A stretch of 64,000 nt of DNA from G963663615 sp963663615 (GCA_963663615.1 OY760517.1:3906001-3970000), one strand, 5' to 3'; counted from the first letter of the stretch, positions 25,230 through 35,142 are shown. Numbers and translations: made by a program. The notes: generated by a model not told the origin, from the letters alone.

Positions 25230-25752
25230 CTTGTGTTACAGCATTTACCGGTAATTTAACAGATACCGATCTATTAAGCAGTTCGATTGAAATTGCAATT
25301 AAATTTTCATTGTTGGTTGAGCTATATACAATTCCTTCAACTCCCTTAAAAGCTCCATCGGCAACAATAACTCGCGAGCCAACTTTTATAAGTTCGCTAA
25401 CCACAACTTCCTCGTCAGATGTAATAACCTTTTTTAGGTCTTCTATTTGCTTGGGTGGAATAGTTGCAGGCTTTCCGTTAAAAAAAATTGAGTTTACAAT
25501 TGATGGTTGCTCAAGCGACGTAATTCTATCCCTTTCGGTACCAAACACAAATATATACCCTTTAAATAGTGGCTCGGTAATTTTTTTCTTGCGGTCGCTC
25601 CACTGTTTAATTTGAGTAATAGTTGGCAAATAAGTTTCAACACCGGCTGCTGAAATCTGTGTTTCGGCTTTAAACTCTTGCTTTGGTTTGGTATATAATA
25701 CAAACCATTTTTTAGTTGATATGTTATCTTCGTAATTTTTATCTAATGTCAT
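25222..25752 (-). CDS. NusG-family antiterminator paralogue (UpxY/RfaH-like)
   Basis: A 176-residue specialised NusG. The N-terminal NGN domain opens with KKWFVLYTKPKQEFKA and includes LFKGYIFVF; the C-terminal KOW domain has VADGAFKGVEGIVYSS. It is longer in insert and more divergent than housekeeping NusG, resembling UpxY and RfaH, which normally precede polysaccharide or secondary-metabolite operons and let polymerase read through long transcripts. No such operon is next to it here; the gene is single and convergent with the Sua5 gene. The target is therefore unknown. Confidence 0.85.
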   Translation of the reverse strand: MTLDKNYEDNISTKKWFVLYTKPKQEFKAETQISAAGVETYLPTITQIKQWSDRKKKITEPLFKGYIFVFGTERDRITSLEQPSIVNSIFFNGKPATIPPKQIEDLKKVITSDEEVVVSELIKVGSRVIVADGAFKGVEGIVYSSTNNENLIAISIELLNRSVSVKLPVNAVTQAI

Positions 25753-25903
25753 TTCAATACTAATCTTAAAATTCCCGAACCGAAATTTCGTAAAATAAAT
25801 ATAAAAAGTGAAAAAATTATTAACTGATTTGATTTAATTTATTTTAAGGTAAAAGAAACTCAAATTAAATTATGTGTGTTTGGGAAAAAAACGGAGATGC
25901 AGA

Positions 25904-28183
25904 ATGAAAAAAATCTTAGTTCTTATATTTTACGTACTGTTGGCAACAATGTTATTTGGACAGGCTAGAGGAATTATTTCCGGTAAGGTTGTTGATAAAA
26001 CCACACAAGAAGTTTTACCGGGAGTAAACATAATTGTACCTGGCACTAACTACGGCACATCAACCGATAAAAATGGAAAGTTTGAAATAAGCTCTCTTGA
26101 ACCTGGAAATTACAGAATAAAGATTTCTTTTATTGGTTATACAACTGTTACAAAAACCGATTTAATGGTAAACTCTGCACGTCCGGTTTATATTGATGTT
26201 GAGCTTGTTCCTGATGTTATTGAACTAGAGGGCGTTACTGTTGTTTCGGCATTGTTTAATAATGATCCTACCGAGCTAACCAGTACCAAAACTTTTAGTT
26301 ACGAAGAAATAAGACGTGCCCCTGGCGGATTTGAAGATGTAGTTCGTGCTCTTTCGGTTTTACCCGGTGTTGCACGGCAGTCTGCTGGAAGGAATGATCT
26401 TGTTGTACGTGGTGGTGCACCTTCCGAAAACCTCTTTGTTGTTGATGGTTTTGTTGTTCCGAACATAAACCATTTTGGTAATCTTGGTGCAACTGGCGGA
26501 CCCCTAAGTTTTGTTAATCTTGATTTTGTTCAGGAAACTACATTTTCCACTGGCGGATTTTCTTCAAAGTATGGCAATAAACTTTCTTCGGTACTTAAAA
26601 TTGATTTGCGAAATGGTCGCTCCGATAAGCTGGGTGGCAAAGCTACGGTCTCTGCTTCACAGTTTGGGTTAAATCTGGAAGGTCCGGTTAGTAATAATAG
26701 CAGTTTTATTTTTTCGGTTCGCCGCAGTTATCTAGATTTTATTTTTAATGCAGCAGGATTTAACTTTGTACCCGAATACTGGGATGCGTTAACCAAATAT
26801 GATTATGAATTTGATACTCGCAATAAACTTTCTTTCCTTTTTATTGGTGCTTTTGATAAAGTTAAATTCAATAATGAGGAGAAGGAAGATATTTATGATA
26901 ATGCAAGAATACTCGGTAGTAACCAAAACCAGTATGTTACCGGGGTATCATATAAACACCTCTTTAATAAAGGTTTCTACACACTTGGTTTAAGCCGAAA
27001 TTTTGTTGATTATGACGGTTTTCAAAAAGATACTTTACAAAACCCGATATTTACCAATAAATCATCCGAAGCTGAAAATGCCCTAAAGTTCGATCTTCTT
27101 TACCAACTATCTGATAAATCAGAGTTAAGTATTGGTGCTTCCGGTACACTTGTTGAGTTTAATGCCGATATGTATTTCCCTCAAAATTATGTAACAACAT
27201 TTGGTGAGGTTTTACCTAAAAACAATATTTTCACCGAAGAAACATATACCAAATCGGGTGCATATATACAATATTCCAATATGTTATTTAATCGTATCAG
27301 GGTAAATATTGGTGGCAGGATAGATTATTTTGACGGAATTAACGATAATCTATATTTTTCGCCCCGCTTTTCACTTGGCTATATTATTGATGAAGTTACC
27401 AATATTAACTTTTCTACCGGTATTTATCAGCAAAACCCTTCTTATATATGGCTTACGGCATTTAATCAGAATAAAGAACTGAAAGCAATCAGGGCTGACC
27501 AGTATATACTTGGTATTGAAAGACTTTTGCGCGAAGATATTAAGGTTAAACTGGAAGGATTTTACAAGGATTACTCAAATTACCCTGCAAGTGAAACGCG
27601 ACCTTATATTGTGCTTGCTAATACTGGTGCGGGTTACCAGGGTAGTGATGATAATTTTTCATCATTCGGACTTGAAAGACTTGTAAGCGATGGTAAAGGT
27701 TTTGCGAGAGGTATTGAATTTTCAATGCAGAAAAAATCAGCCGAAGTACCCCATTATGCATTGCTAAGTGTAACCTACAGCGAATCATTTTTCGAGGCAC
27801 TCGATGGAGTTAGTCGTGCTGGTGCATACGATCAAAAATGGATATTGAGCTTAAGCGGAGGCTACATATTTAACAAAAAGTGGGAAGCCGCATTTAAATT
27901 CCGTTATGCAACCGGCAGCCCATATACACCATACGAAAATGATGGAACCCAGCTTGTTGGCAATTTCCTTAGCCAAAGATTTGACCCTATACATTCACTT
28001 GACGTAAGGGTTGACAGGAAATGGGATTTTGATGGTTTCGCCTTAATTACTTATGTTGACATTCAAAATATTTATAATAATACACAATCCAATTCTGTAA
28101 GGTGGGATTATTATAAAATGGAAGTTGAAGAAGGTGAATCAATCGGGCTGTTGCCTTCAATAGGTGTAAGTCTTGAATTCTGA
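25904..28183 (+). CDS. TonB-dependent receptor with carboxypeptidase-like domain
   Basis: Outer-membrane receptor of 759 residues. Signal peptide (about 1-18), then a carboxypeptidase-regulatory-like beta domain (GIISGKVVDKTTQEVLPGVNI, given here in part), a plug domain (about 115-230, with VVRGGAPSENLFVVDGF) and a 22-strand-type beta-barrel ending in an aromatic residue (SLEF). I choose ATG 25904 with GGAG 10 bases upstream rather than the open ATG at 25874. There is no SusD partner, so a starch-type utilisation system is not indicated. Substrate unknown. Confidence 0.92.
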   Translation: MKKILVLIFYVLLATMLFGQARGIISGKVVDKTTQEVLPGVNIIVPGTNYGTSTDKNGKFEISSLEPGNYRIKISFIGYTTVTKTDLMVNSARPVYIDVELVPDVIELEGVTVVSALFNNDPTELTSTKTFSYEEIRRAPGGFEDVVRALSVLPGVARQSAGRNDLVVRGGAPSENLFVVDGFVVPNINHFGNLGATGGPLSFVNLDFVQETTFSTGGFSSKYGNKLSSVLKIDLRNGRSDKLGGKATVSASQFGLNLEGPVSNNSSFIFSVRRSYLDFIFNAAGFNFVPEYWDALTKYDYEFDTRNKLSFLFIGAFDKVKFNNEEKEDIYDNARILGSNQNQYVTGVSYKHLFNKGFYTLGLSRNFVDYDGFQKDTLQNPIFTNKSSEAENALKFDLLYQLSDKSELSIGASGTLVEFNADMYFPQNYVTTFGEVLPKNNIFTEETYTKSGAYIQYSNMLFNRIRVNIGGRIDYFDGINDNLYFSPRFSLGYIIDEVTNINFSTGIYQQNPSYIWLTAFNQNKELKAIRADQYILGIERLLREDIKVKLEGFYKDYSNYPASETRPYIVLANTGAGYQGSDDNFSSFGLERLVSDGKGFARGIEFSMQKKSAEVPHYALLSVTYSESFFEALDGVSRAGAYDQKWILSLSGGYIFNKKWEAAFKFRYATGSPYTPYENDGTQLVGNFLSQRFDPIHSLDVRVDRKWDFDGFALITYVDIQNIYNNTQSNSVRWDYYKMEVEEGESIGLLPSIGVSLEF

Positions 28184-28249
28184 ATTATGTGTTAAACAAA
28201 GTTGTTTAACAATTATAATAAAACGTAACTCAAAAATACAGAGGTAAAA

Positions 28250-28474
28250 ATGGATTTTAATGCTGAAATCAAATCACTTGATGAAGTGTACACGGAAGTA
28301 GTTGAAGCAATTATGCACAAACCGGAATCACAGGATGTGGAGCAATCAAGGATTTATTTTGAAAATGTATCTGCCAGAATGAATCATTGGGCTTCAGTGT
28401 TAAAGGATGTGAAATCTAAACTTGAAGAAAGAGAAGACACTCCAGACCTAACTGCTGATAACAGACCTGCATAA
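28250..28474 (+). CDS. Small acidic helical protein, unknown
   Basis: A 74-residue predicted helical protein (EVYTEVVEAIMHKP and ENVSARMNHWASVLKDVKSKL) with a polar tail. AGAGG lies 6 bases before the ATG, and a strong terminator follows 11 bases after the stop, so this is a genuine short transcription unit downstream of the TonB receptor. I recognise no family. Confidence 0.65.
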   Translation: MDFNAEIKSLDEVYTEVVEAIMHKPESQDVEQSRIYFENVSARMNHWASVLKDVKSKLEEREDTPDLTADNRPA

Positions 28475-28484
28475 TACAAGTTTG

Positions 28485-28521
28485 GCGGATTTTCATTATT
28501 TGGTGGAAATCCGCTTTTTTT
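28485..28521 (+). terminator. Intrinsic terminator after the 74-residue gene
   Basis: GCGGATTT (28485-28492) / AAATCCGC (28507-28514) followed by seven T. Confidence 0.85.
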
Positions 28522-28651
28522 GTTACCCCTTCCTAAATTATTTCCTTATTATAGCATTTTATTATAGCTTTGGAATCTGTAGTTTCGTTTCATAAATATT
28601 TTGAAACGTTTTGCACATAGCTTTGTAAAATACTAATAAACCGAAAGATAT

Positions 28652-29302
28652 ATGAAATCCTTACTTTTATTACTTTTTTTAACAATTAATGTATTTCCAC
28701 AAAATACACCGGCGTTCAAGATTGCCCGTCTTAAATATAATGGTGGTGGTGACTGGTATAACGACCGTTCGGCTGAAATAAACCTGCTTAAATTTGTTAA
28801 TGATAATACCGGAATTTTTGTTGAACCGAAATATACCTTTGTTGAAGCTGGTGATGAAGACCTTTTTAGCTATCCATTTCTTTTCCTTACCGGACATGGT
28901 AACATTGTTCTTTCGAATTACGAAGTTGATAGATTAAGACTGTACCTTGAAAAAGGCGGTTTTTTGTACGTAGATGATGATTATAGTCTTAACAACGCAT
29001 TAAGAAGGGAGATGAAAAAAGTTTTCTCGGATAAGGATTTTGTTGAACTACCCTTTTCTCATCCTTTATATCATTCCGTTTACGATTTTAATTACGGTCC
29101 CCCAAAAACTCATGAACACGATAAAAAGGCACCGCAGGGTTTTGGAATATTTATTGGTGAAAGATTAGCTGTTTACTACACTTTTGAAAGCAATCCTTCC
29201 GATGGTTGGGCAGACAGGCGAGTACATAACGATTCGGAAGCAAAACGTGAGGAAGCCCTTAAATTTGGTACAAACATTATTGTATATGCTCTTACAAACT
29301 AG
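28652..29302 (+). CDS. DUF4159 domain-containing exported protein
   Basis: A 216-residue protein with a signal peptide (about 1-16) and a DUF4159 domain: KYNGGGDWYND, then FLTGHGNIVLSNYEVDRLRLYL and GGFLYVDDDY. The fold is expected to be glutamine-amidotransferase-like but without a catalytic Cys. It ends directly at the start of the DUF4175 gene (no gap), a pairing often seen with MoxR/BatA-type clusters, although those genes are absent here. Function unknown; probably a cell-envelope protein. Confidence 0.85.
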   Translation: MKSLLLLLFLTINVFPQNTPAFKIARLKYNGGGDWYNDRSAEINLLKFVNDNTGIFVEPKYTFVEAGDEDLFSYPFLFLTGHGNIVLSNYEVDRLRLYLEKGGFLYVDDDYSLNNALRREMKKVFSDKDFVELPFSHPLYHSVYDFNYGPPKTHEHDKKAPQGFGIFIGERLAVYYTFESNPSDGWADRRVHNDSEAKREEALKFGTNIIVYALTN

Positions 29303-32300
29303 ATGATTATGACTCCTGAAAATAAAAAATTAAATTCCGTTCTTGCCAGGTTTAATAGCTTTTTTGCCCTGGAATACAGACTTAAAGCTCTTAAGGGTTT
29401 CCTGAAGTGGTTCCTTTTCTTGGGTATTTACCTCTTTACTCTTGTATTACTTGAGTATATTATTGGGTTTTCGAGTGAAGTTAGAACTGCTCTTTTCTTT
29501 ATAACTTTATTTGGTTTTGGTCTTTCTTTGCTTATTGCAGTTATTCTCCCGCTAATTTTATCTACAGGTATAATATTCAAGCCTGATTATAACTCAATTT
29601 CACTTCGTATTGGTAAAAAGTACCCTGATATTAAGGATGAACTTGCTAATGCAATTCAACTGGTTCAGAATGGTATTGGCGGCAGCGAAGAGTTGATAAA
29701 TGCTGCTTTCGACCGCATATACAATAAAATAGATTCTAAAAATTTTAACAAAACCGTTAGCTTACTTTCAATTACAAAACTGGCTTACAGGGCGGTGGGT
29801 ATATTTATTTTTCTTGTAATTATTACAAGATCGTTTGGCTCACTAACAAATGCGGCTTTGCGATTATATAATTATGATAGCGAATATATAGTTCAACCAA
29901 ACTTTACTCTTGAAATTATACCAGGTAATAGAACGGTACCCAAAGGCGCGTCATTTGATGTAACAGTTAAGGTTTCTGGCAAGCTTACTGAGAACATTGA
30001 ATTTTTTACTAAAAGTATTGAACAAACCAATTTTGAAGCCAAGGTTATACAAGGTGATTCAACCGGTTTGTTTATTAACCGATTCAGATCGGTAAATAGT
30101 AGCTTTGGCTATTTTGTAAAAGCGGATGACGTAGTTTCTGATACATTTAACATATCTGTGATTAACTATCCTGTTGTAAAATCCTTAAACGTAACCATAC
30201 AACCACCGGCATACTCTGGTTTACCAAAAGTAACCCAAGAGGATAACGGAAATATTTCAGCATTAAAGGGTAGTCGTGTAATGCTGGATGTAACCTCAAC
30301 AAACAAACTTACCTCAGCATCAGTTAAATTTAATGAAGCCGGGGATAAAGCGATAACTCCCGATGGTAATAGTTTTTCCACATCATTTCGTATTACCCAA
30401 CATGATAATTATTATGTATCTGTTACCGATATTGAAGGATTGAGTAATAAAAATCCGGTTAAGTATGAAATTAAGGTAATAGAAGACGAATACCCCTTTA
30501 TTGAAATGTTGTTTCCTGCCAAGAATGTAAAACTTGGAATGGAAAATAATTTACCATTAAAATTGCAAATAGCCGATGATTTTGGCTTTTCAAAAGTTGT
30601 ACTAAACTACCGACTCTCATTTTCCAAATTTCTTGAACCTGCTACTGATTATACACAACTTGAATTGCCATTTTTTAAGAATCCGCCGGAAACTGAAATA
30701 AATTACCTTTGGGATTTATTTGATCTTAATCTGGGTGCACAAGATGAGGTAACTTACTTTGTTGAAGTTTTTGACAATGATAATGTAAGCGGACCAAAAG
30801 CGAGTCGTACCAAAGAGTATAAAATAACTGTTCCTTCCCTTGACGAACTATTTAACGATGCAGATAATATCCAGGATAATGCAATAAAAAAAATGGAAGA
30901 AACCCTTAAGGAAGCTGAAGAGCTTAAAAAGGATCTTGAAAAAATAAGTAATGAACTTAAGAAGGATGAGAAGCAAATTACGTGGGAAGAGAAACAAAAA
31001 ATTGAAGCCACGATGGAAAAGTTTAAGGATTTGAAAGAAAAGGTTGAAGAAGTTAGCGAGCAGCTTTCGGAGATGCAGAAAGATATGCAGGAAAACAACT
31101 TGCTTTCCGAAGAGACTATGGAAAAATATATGGAACTGCAAAAACTAATGGATGAGCTAACCGGCGAAAATATGCAGGATGCTCTTAAGCGCATGCAGGA
31201 TATGATGCAGCAAATGCAGAGAGAAGATACTCAAATGTCTTTCGAGGAAATGAAGGCAAATGAGGAGCAGTTCCAGAAGAGTATTGAAAGAACTCTTAAC
31301 TTGTTGAAACGGATACAAGTTGAGCAAAAAACTGACGAAATGATTAGTCGCATAGAGGAAATTCAAAAACAGCAGGATGAAATCTCCGAACAACTTAAAA
31401 ACGAGAACCTGAGTAATACCCAAAAAGAACAACTCCAAAAGAAGCAAGAAGCTATTAAGGAACAGATGAAGCAGCTTGCCGAAGAAATGGAAAAGCTAAA
31501 AGAAAAAATGTCCGAGCTTTCTGATATGCCTACCGAAGATATGCAGAAGATGATGGATGAAATGGCTGAACAACAAAATGAGGAGCTTTCGGATGAGGCA
31601 CAGAAGGATATGCAGCAGCAGCAAATGCAGCAGGCTATGCAGAAGATGCAACAAATAAGTAAAAATATGCAACAAATGCAGCAACAGATGCAAAGCATGC
31701 AACAACAAATGCAGCAGCAAAATCAGGTTCAGGTAATGAAGGATATGATAAAATCCATTAGTGATATCCTTAAGCTTTCAAAAGAAGAAGAGAAATTACA
31801 ACAGGAAACCGATGGTTTAACATCATCTTCGCAAAAGTTTAATGAGTTAGCTGAACAACAGCAAAATATGCAGAGAAACCTGGACAGACTAATGATGCGT
31901 TTGGGCGAGATGTCGCAAAAAACATTTGCTATAACTCCCGAAATGGCAGAAGCTCTTGGCAAAGCAAGACAAAGTATGAGCGAAAGTATGACCGGCTTGC
32001 AGGATCGTAACAGCGTTAGAGCAAATACTAATATGGGTAACGCAATGGCAAACCTTAACGATGCTGCAAAACAAATGCAATCGGCAATGTCACAAATGAT
32101 GCAGCAGGGAGGAAGCGGAAGCGGCGGAATGATGTCCCTAATGCAGCAAATGCAACAGCTATCTGGTCAGCAGATGCAACTAAACCAGCTTACAAAACAA
32201 TTGCAGGCACAGGGTAAACTTACCCCTGATCAGCAGGGACAATTACAGCGTTTGGCTCAGCAGCAACAACTAATACAAAAATCACTTGCTGAGTTGAACA

Positions 32301-32689
32301 AGGAAGCACGGGAAAGTGGTCAGTCGAAAAAAATTGCAGGTAATTTCGAAAAAATTGTTAGCGATATGCAGGAAATTATAACCGGATTAAATACCGAGCA
32401 GCTAACTGATGAACTAATCCTGAAACAGGAGAATATACTTTCCAAGTTGTTAAATGCCCAGAGATCAATTAACGAAAAGGATTTTGAGAAGAACAGAAAA
32501 TCGTTTACCGGACAAAATGTAATTCGCGAAACACCTCCCGATGTACTATTTTCGACAGAGGAAGGAAGAAACAAGTTGCGTGATGAATTACTTAAGGCTG
32601 TTAAGGAAGGCTACTCAAAAGATTACGAAGAGCTTATACGAAAATACTTCAAAGCACTTGAAGATAATAAAGAGAAAATTGGGGAGTAG
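29303..32689 (+). CDS. DUF4175-family membrane protein with giant Met/Gln-rich coiled coil
   Basis: A 1128-residue protein. N-terminal membrane helices (about 32-53, 62-88 and 158-178), then beta-rich domains in the periplasm or outside (about 185-480), then a very long helical region (about 500-1080). Around residues 590-800 this consists largely of MQQQMQ-, MQKM- and DMQ-type repeats, and later GNAMANLNDAAKQ-type helices. A coiled-coil or tape-like structure is likely. It directly follows the DUF4159 gene. Function unknown. The repeats produce several long antisense ORFs that are not genes. Confidence 0.85.
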   Translation: MIMTPENKKLNSVLARFNSFFALEYRLKALKGFLKWFLFLGIYLFTLVLLEYIIGFSSEVRTALFFITLFGFGLSLLIAVILPLILSTGIIFKPDYNSISLRIGKKYPDIKDELANAIQLVQNGIGGSEELINAAFDRIYNKIDSKNFNKTVSLLSITKLAYRAVGIFIFLVIITRSFGSLTNAALRLYNYDSEYIVQPNFTLEIIPGNRTVPKGASFDVTVKVSGKLTENIEFFTKSIEQTNFEAKVIQGDSTGLFINRFRSVNSSFGYFVKADDVVSDTFNISVINYPVVKSLNVTIQPPAYSGLPKVTQEDNGNISALKGSRVMLDVTSTNKLTSASVKFNEAGDKAITPDGNSFSTSFRITQHDNYYVSVTDIEGLSNKNPVKYEIKVIEDEYPFIEMLFPAKNVKLGMENNLPLKLQIADDFGFSKVVLNYRLSFSKFLEPATDYTQLELPFFKNPPETEINYLWDLFDLNLGAQDEVTYFVEVFDNDNVSGPKASRTKEYKITVPSLDELFNDADNIQDNAIKKMEETLKEAEELKKDLEKISNELKKDEKQITWEEKQKIEATMEKFKDLKEKVEEVSEQLSEMQKDMQENNLLSEETMEKYMELQKLMDELTGENMQDALKRMQDMMQQMQREDTQMSFEEMKANEEQFQKSIERTLNLLKRIQVEQKTDEMISRIEEIQKQQDEISEQLKNENLSNTQKEQLQKKQEAIKEQMKQLAEEMEKLKEKMSELSDMPTEDMQKMMDEMAEQQNEELSDEAQKDMQQQQMQQAMQKMQQISKNMQQMQQQMQSMQQQMQQQNQVQVMKDMIKSISDILKLSKEEEKLQQETDGLTSSSQKFNELAEQQQNMQRNLDRLMMRLGEMSQKTFAITPEMAEALGKARQSMSESMTGLQDRNSVRANTNMGNAMANLNDAAKQMQSAMSQMMQQGGSGSGGMMSLMQQMQQLSGQQMQLNQLTKQLQAQGKLTPDQQGQLQRLAQQQQLIQKSLAELNKEARESGQSKKIAGNFEKIVSDMQEIITGLNTEQLTDELILKQENILSKLLNAQRSINEKDFEKNRKSFTGQNVIRETPPDVLFSTEEGRNKLRDELLKAVKEGYSKDYEELIRKYFKALEDNKEKIGE

Positions 32690-32911
32690 TGTTATACATC
32701 TCCCCTTGTTATACCACCGATTATCATACAGAAACAATACTTTATCTTTACATAATATATTCTGCAAGACGAGCAGAAGTATTAACCTGTCAATTAGTTA
32801 GCCCAAAATAAAACATACCACAACTTAGTTCTGTATTGCCGTAGCAATTAAGTAATTGTTATTTGGTGATGCCATCTGAAAATAATACAAATAAGTTTTA
32901 ACCCTATAAAA
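32690..32911. other. Intergenic region before a convergent gene
   Basis: About 220 AT-rich bases after the DUF4175 gene with no convincing ORF. No clear plus-strand terminator was found before the convergent T9SS gene's terminator. Confidence 0.4.
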
Positions 32912-32941
32912 AACCTCCGGGTAAAATTTACACCGGAGGTT
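32905..32941 (-). terminator. Intrinsic terminator of the T9SS cargo gene
   Basis: On the minus strand AACCTCCGG (32933-32941) pairs with CCGGAGGTT (32912-32920), followed by TTTTTTATA. It lies 32 bases past the gene's stop. Confidence 0.85.
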
Positions 32942-32973
32942 AAAAAATATATATCGATCAACATTGAAACAGA

Positions 32974-34377
32974 TTATTTCAATAGAGTCATTTTTTTAGT
33001 AGCAGTAAAATTAGGAGTAGAAATTGTATAGAAATAGATACCACTTGAAAGATTAGAAGCATCAAAGTTTAGGCTATATTTACCAGCATCTTTAACTTCG
33101 TTAACAAGTGTTGAAATTCTCTGACCAACACTGTTAAATACTTCAATTTTAACGTTAGATTTTTCAACAATTGAGTAAGAAATAGTAGTTGCAGGGTTAA
33201 ATGGATTTGGATAGTTCTGAGTAAGTTCATAGCTTGTAGCAACTGAGGCAATATTTACAACATCAGAGTAAGCAAATTCGCCGTTGAAATCAACTTGTTT
33301 TAATCTGTAACTAATGTTGTTTCCATTGAGAGCATCAATTTTATCAGAGAAAGAATAAGACTGAGCCTGAGCAGAAGTACCTTTACCTTTAGCGAAGCCT
33401 ATTTTTTGCCAGTCAGTGTTATCAACACTTCTTTCAATTTCGAAACCATAGTTATTTAATTCGGTAGCAGTAGCCCAGTTAAGGTCAACTTTGTTACCAT
33501 TAAGAGCTGCAGTAAATGAAGTTAATTCAACAGGAAGAGCAGCTTCATGAGAAATTGCAACATCAGTATTACTCTTAAGATTATTAAGATCAGTACCGCA
33601 AACAAGAGCAAAATCAAGAGTTATTGACTGACCGTTTAACACTGCATGAGGACCTGAAGAAATAAATACTCTCTGATCTTCAAGTATTGGATCAACGGTA
33701 AAATCGGAATTAGTAAAGTAAGTAAAAATTTGTTCCGGAGTAGGAGTATAATTTTTAACTGAATAACCATTTACAGAATTTGCAGATGAATTAAGAAGTG
33801 CAATACCATAATAGTTAGGGTTATCAATTGTAGTAGAAGCATCATAGTTATAGATAAGGTTTCTAGCTGTATCGTAACCACCCATATTATTGTTATAGTT
33901 ACTGCCAGCACCAATATCAAAGTCAACTATCATACCTGCATAAAAATCAGTCCAGTCTTCACCAGTTTCGTTAGGGAATTCAAGTCTGTAATAAACTATT
34001 GGTTCGTTATTTTTACTAAAAGTATTAACATAAATGAGCTGATCGCCATGGTTCATTGTAAATTCAGAAATCTGGTTGAAAGTTACATCACTATAGAAAT
34101 CAGTTAAGCCTTCGTAAACATCAAAATCATCAAGGTTATAACTTGGGCATTCACCCATTACTGAATCATTAATAGAATAACAAAGACCACCAAAAAAAAC
34201 AGTATTAGCAGTATTGTTATACTGAAAACCAGTATAGGAAACCTGTTTGGTATTACCAACAACCCCTTCGTCATCGATTGAGCATAAAAGGTTGCCAGTA
34301 TTGTGAACTAATTCGGTTTGTGCAAAAAGAGAAACTGAAAAAACTAGAGAAATCAAAATGTAAAAAGTTTTTTTCAT
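32974..34377 (-). CDS. Secreted protein with T9SS type A sorting domain
   Basis: A 467-residue exported protein with signal peptide (about 1-19, ending FAQ). The middle part has an unrecognised beta-rich domain and a fibronectin-like segment (ALPVELTSFTAALNGNKVDL). The C-terminal ~80 residues are a type IX sorting domain (NYPNPFNPATTISYSI, FNSVGQRISTLV, GIYFYTI, ending KKMTLLK), which directs export through the outer membrane and is then removed. AGGATAACCAG precedes the ATG. Function of the cargo unknown; it stands alone. Confidence 0.9.
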   Translation of the reverse strand: MKKTFYILISLVFSVSLFAQTELVHNTGNLLCSIDDEGVVGNTKQVSYTGFQYNNTANTVFFGGLCYSINDSVMGECPSYNLDDFDVYEGLTDFYSDVTFNQISEFTMNHGDQLIYVNTFSKNNEPIVYYRLEFPNETGEDWTDFYAGMIVDFDIGAGSNYNNNMGGYDTARNLIYNYDASTTIDNPNYYGIALLNSSANSVNGYSVKNYTPTPEQIFTYFTNSDFTVDPILEDQRVFISSGPHAVLNGQSITLDFALVCGTDLNNLKSNTDVAISHEAALPVELTSFTAALNGNKVDLNWATATELNNYGFEIERSVDNTDWQKIGFAKGKGTSAQAQSYSFSDKIDALNGNNISYRLKQVDFNGEFAYSDVVNIASVATSYELTQNYPNPFNPATTISYSIVEKSNVKIEVFNSVGQRISTLVNEVKDAGKYSLNFDASNLSSGIYFYTISTPNFTATKKMTLLK

Positions 34378-34946
34378 CTGGTTATCCTGTAATTAATAAT
34401 AAATTGAAAATTGGCTAATAAAATATAGTTTCCTAAAAGATAATTTTGCTTAAAAAACAGCATTAGTATCTACATATTTACTTATAACTATATTATTTAT
34501 TACACCAGTAAAATATATTTAAACTACGTGTTATTTTATATTAAATTTATATTAAACTGCAAGGATACTTTAGCTATAACTATTTATAATTTAACTCAAT
34601 AGAGATATTCACTCAACTCTTTTATGCGGTTTTAAATTAAAATATTGTTACATGATATGCAAATAGTTATTTCAGATAACAAAATATCTATCAATATATT
34701 AGTATTAAAAGTGTAAAAACTATTGTTTTTGATAATGCAAATAACCAATTAAACTAATTTGGTACTAAATAGGTAAAGAGAAACCAATTTATTTGCAGTT
34801 TATATCAATATAGAAAAGTACATATTCAATAATTTTATTTTTGAAATAACTTATTCAATTGATCTGCATTACCAACTAAACATTGTGTTTGTATATTATT
34901 CACTTCACCAAAAAGGTATAAAATCGGGTATTCACAAATTAGTAAT
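34378..34946. other. Long AT-rich intergenic region
   Basis: About 570 very AT-rich bases separating the T9SS gene from the pheA leader. I see no ORF with a credible ribosome site, no stable hairpin and no tandem repeat in it. Confidence 0.5.
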
Positions 34947-34975
34947 TTGATTTTATTGATCTAATGTTTTACATT
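34947..34975 (+). promoter_or_regulatory. Candidate promoter of the aromatic operon
   Basis: TTGATT (34947-34952), 17-base spacer, TACATT (34970-34975). Transcription would start about 25-30 bases before the Phe leader ORF at 35007, an appropriate distance. Confidence 0.4.
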
Positions 34976-35006
34976 TCCAACCAATAATTTTAAGAATGCG
35001 AAAAAA

Positions 35007-35075
35007 ATGACAACTTTTAACACATACCGTTTCTTCTTCTTTTATTTCTTTTTTAGCAATGAAAAGGGGCTATAA
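35007..35075 (+). CDS. Phenylalanine leader peptide (attenuator)
   Basis: ATG at 35007 opens a 22-codon ORF ending with TAA at 35073-35075. Eight of its residues are Phe (codons 4, 9-12 and 14-16), with Tyr at codons 7 and 13. Seven of the eight Phe codons and one Tyr codon form a nearly unbroken run at 35031-35054. The ORF sits just before the terminator that precedes pheA and overlaps the segment that can form the antiterminator. This is the structure of a PheL-type attenuation leader; the ribosome should stall on the Phe run when charged tRNA-Phe is scarce. The ribosome site is weak (AAGAA). Confidence 0.85.
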   Translation: MTTFNTYRFFFFYFFFSNEKGL

Positions 35076-35142
35076 CGGTTTGTGTAAACAACATAAAAAT
35101 TTAACCTAAAAAGCCTCTTGAACCTCAAGGGGCTTTTTTTTT
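35064..35142 (+). promoter_or_regulatory. Phe transcription attenuator: antiterminator and terminator
   Basis: Terminator: thirteen-pair stem AAAAGCCTCTTGA (35109-35121) / TCAAGGGGCTTTT (35125-35137) with loop ACC and nine T. Antiterminator: AAGGGGCT (35064-35071), inside the end of the leader ORF, is identical to the core of the terminator's 3' arm and can pair with AGCCTCTT (35112-35119). A ribosome stalled on the Phe codons leaves the first segment free, so the antiterminator forms; a ribosome reaching the stop codon covers it, so the terminator forms. The pheA start follows 12 bases after the T-run. Confidence 0.85.

Noticed and set aside
25874..25903. Ten-residue extension of the TonB receptor
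   Set aside because: It would bury the signal peptide start; ATG 25904 has a proper ribosome site and gives a normal signal peptide.
28522..28651. Extra small ORF before the DUF4159 gene
   Set aside because: No frame has a start with a ribosome site; it reads as promoter region.
30754..32574. Several long minus-strand ORFs inside the DUF4175 gene
   Set aside because: They are antisense shadows of the Met/Gln/Glu-rich repeats, giving Cys/Leu/Ser-rich proteins with no ribosome sites and no family features.
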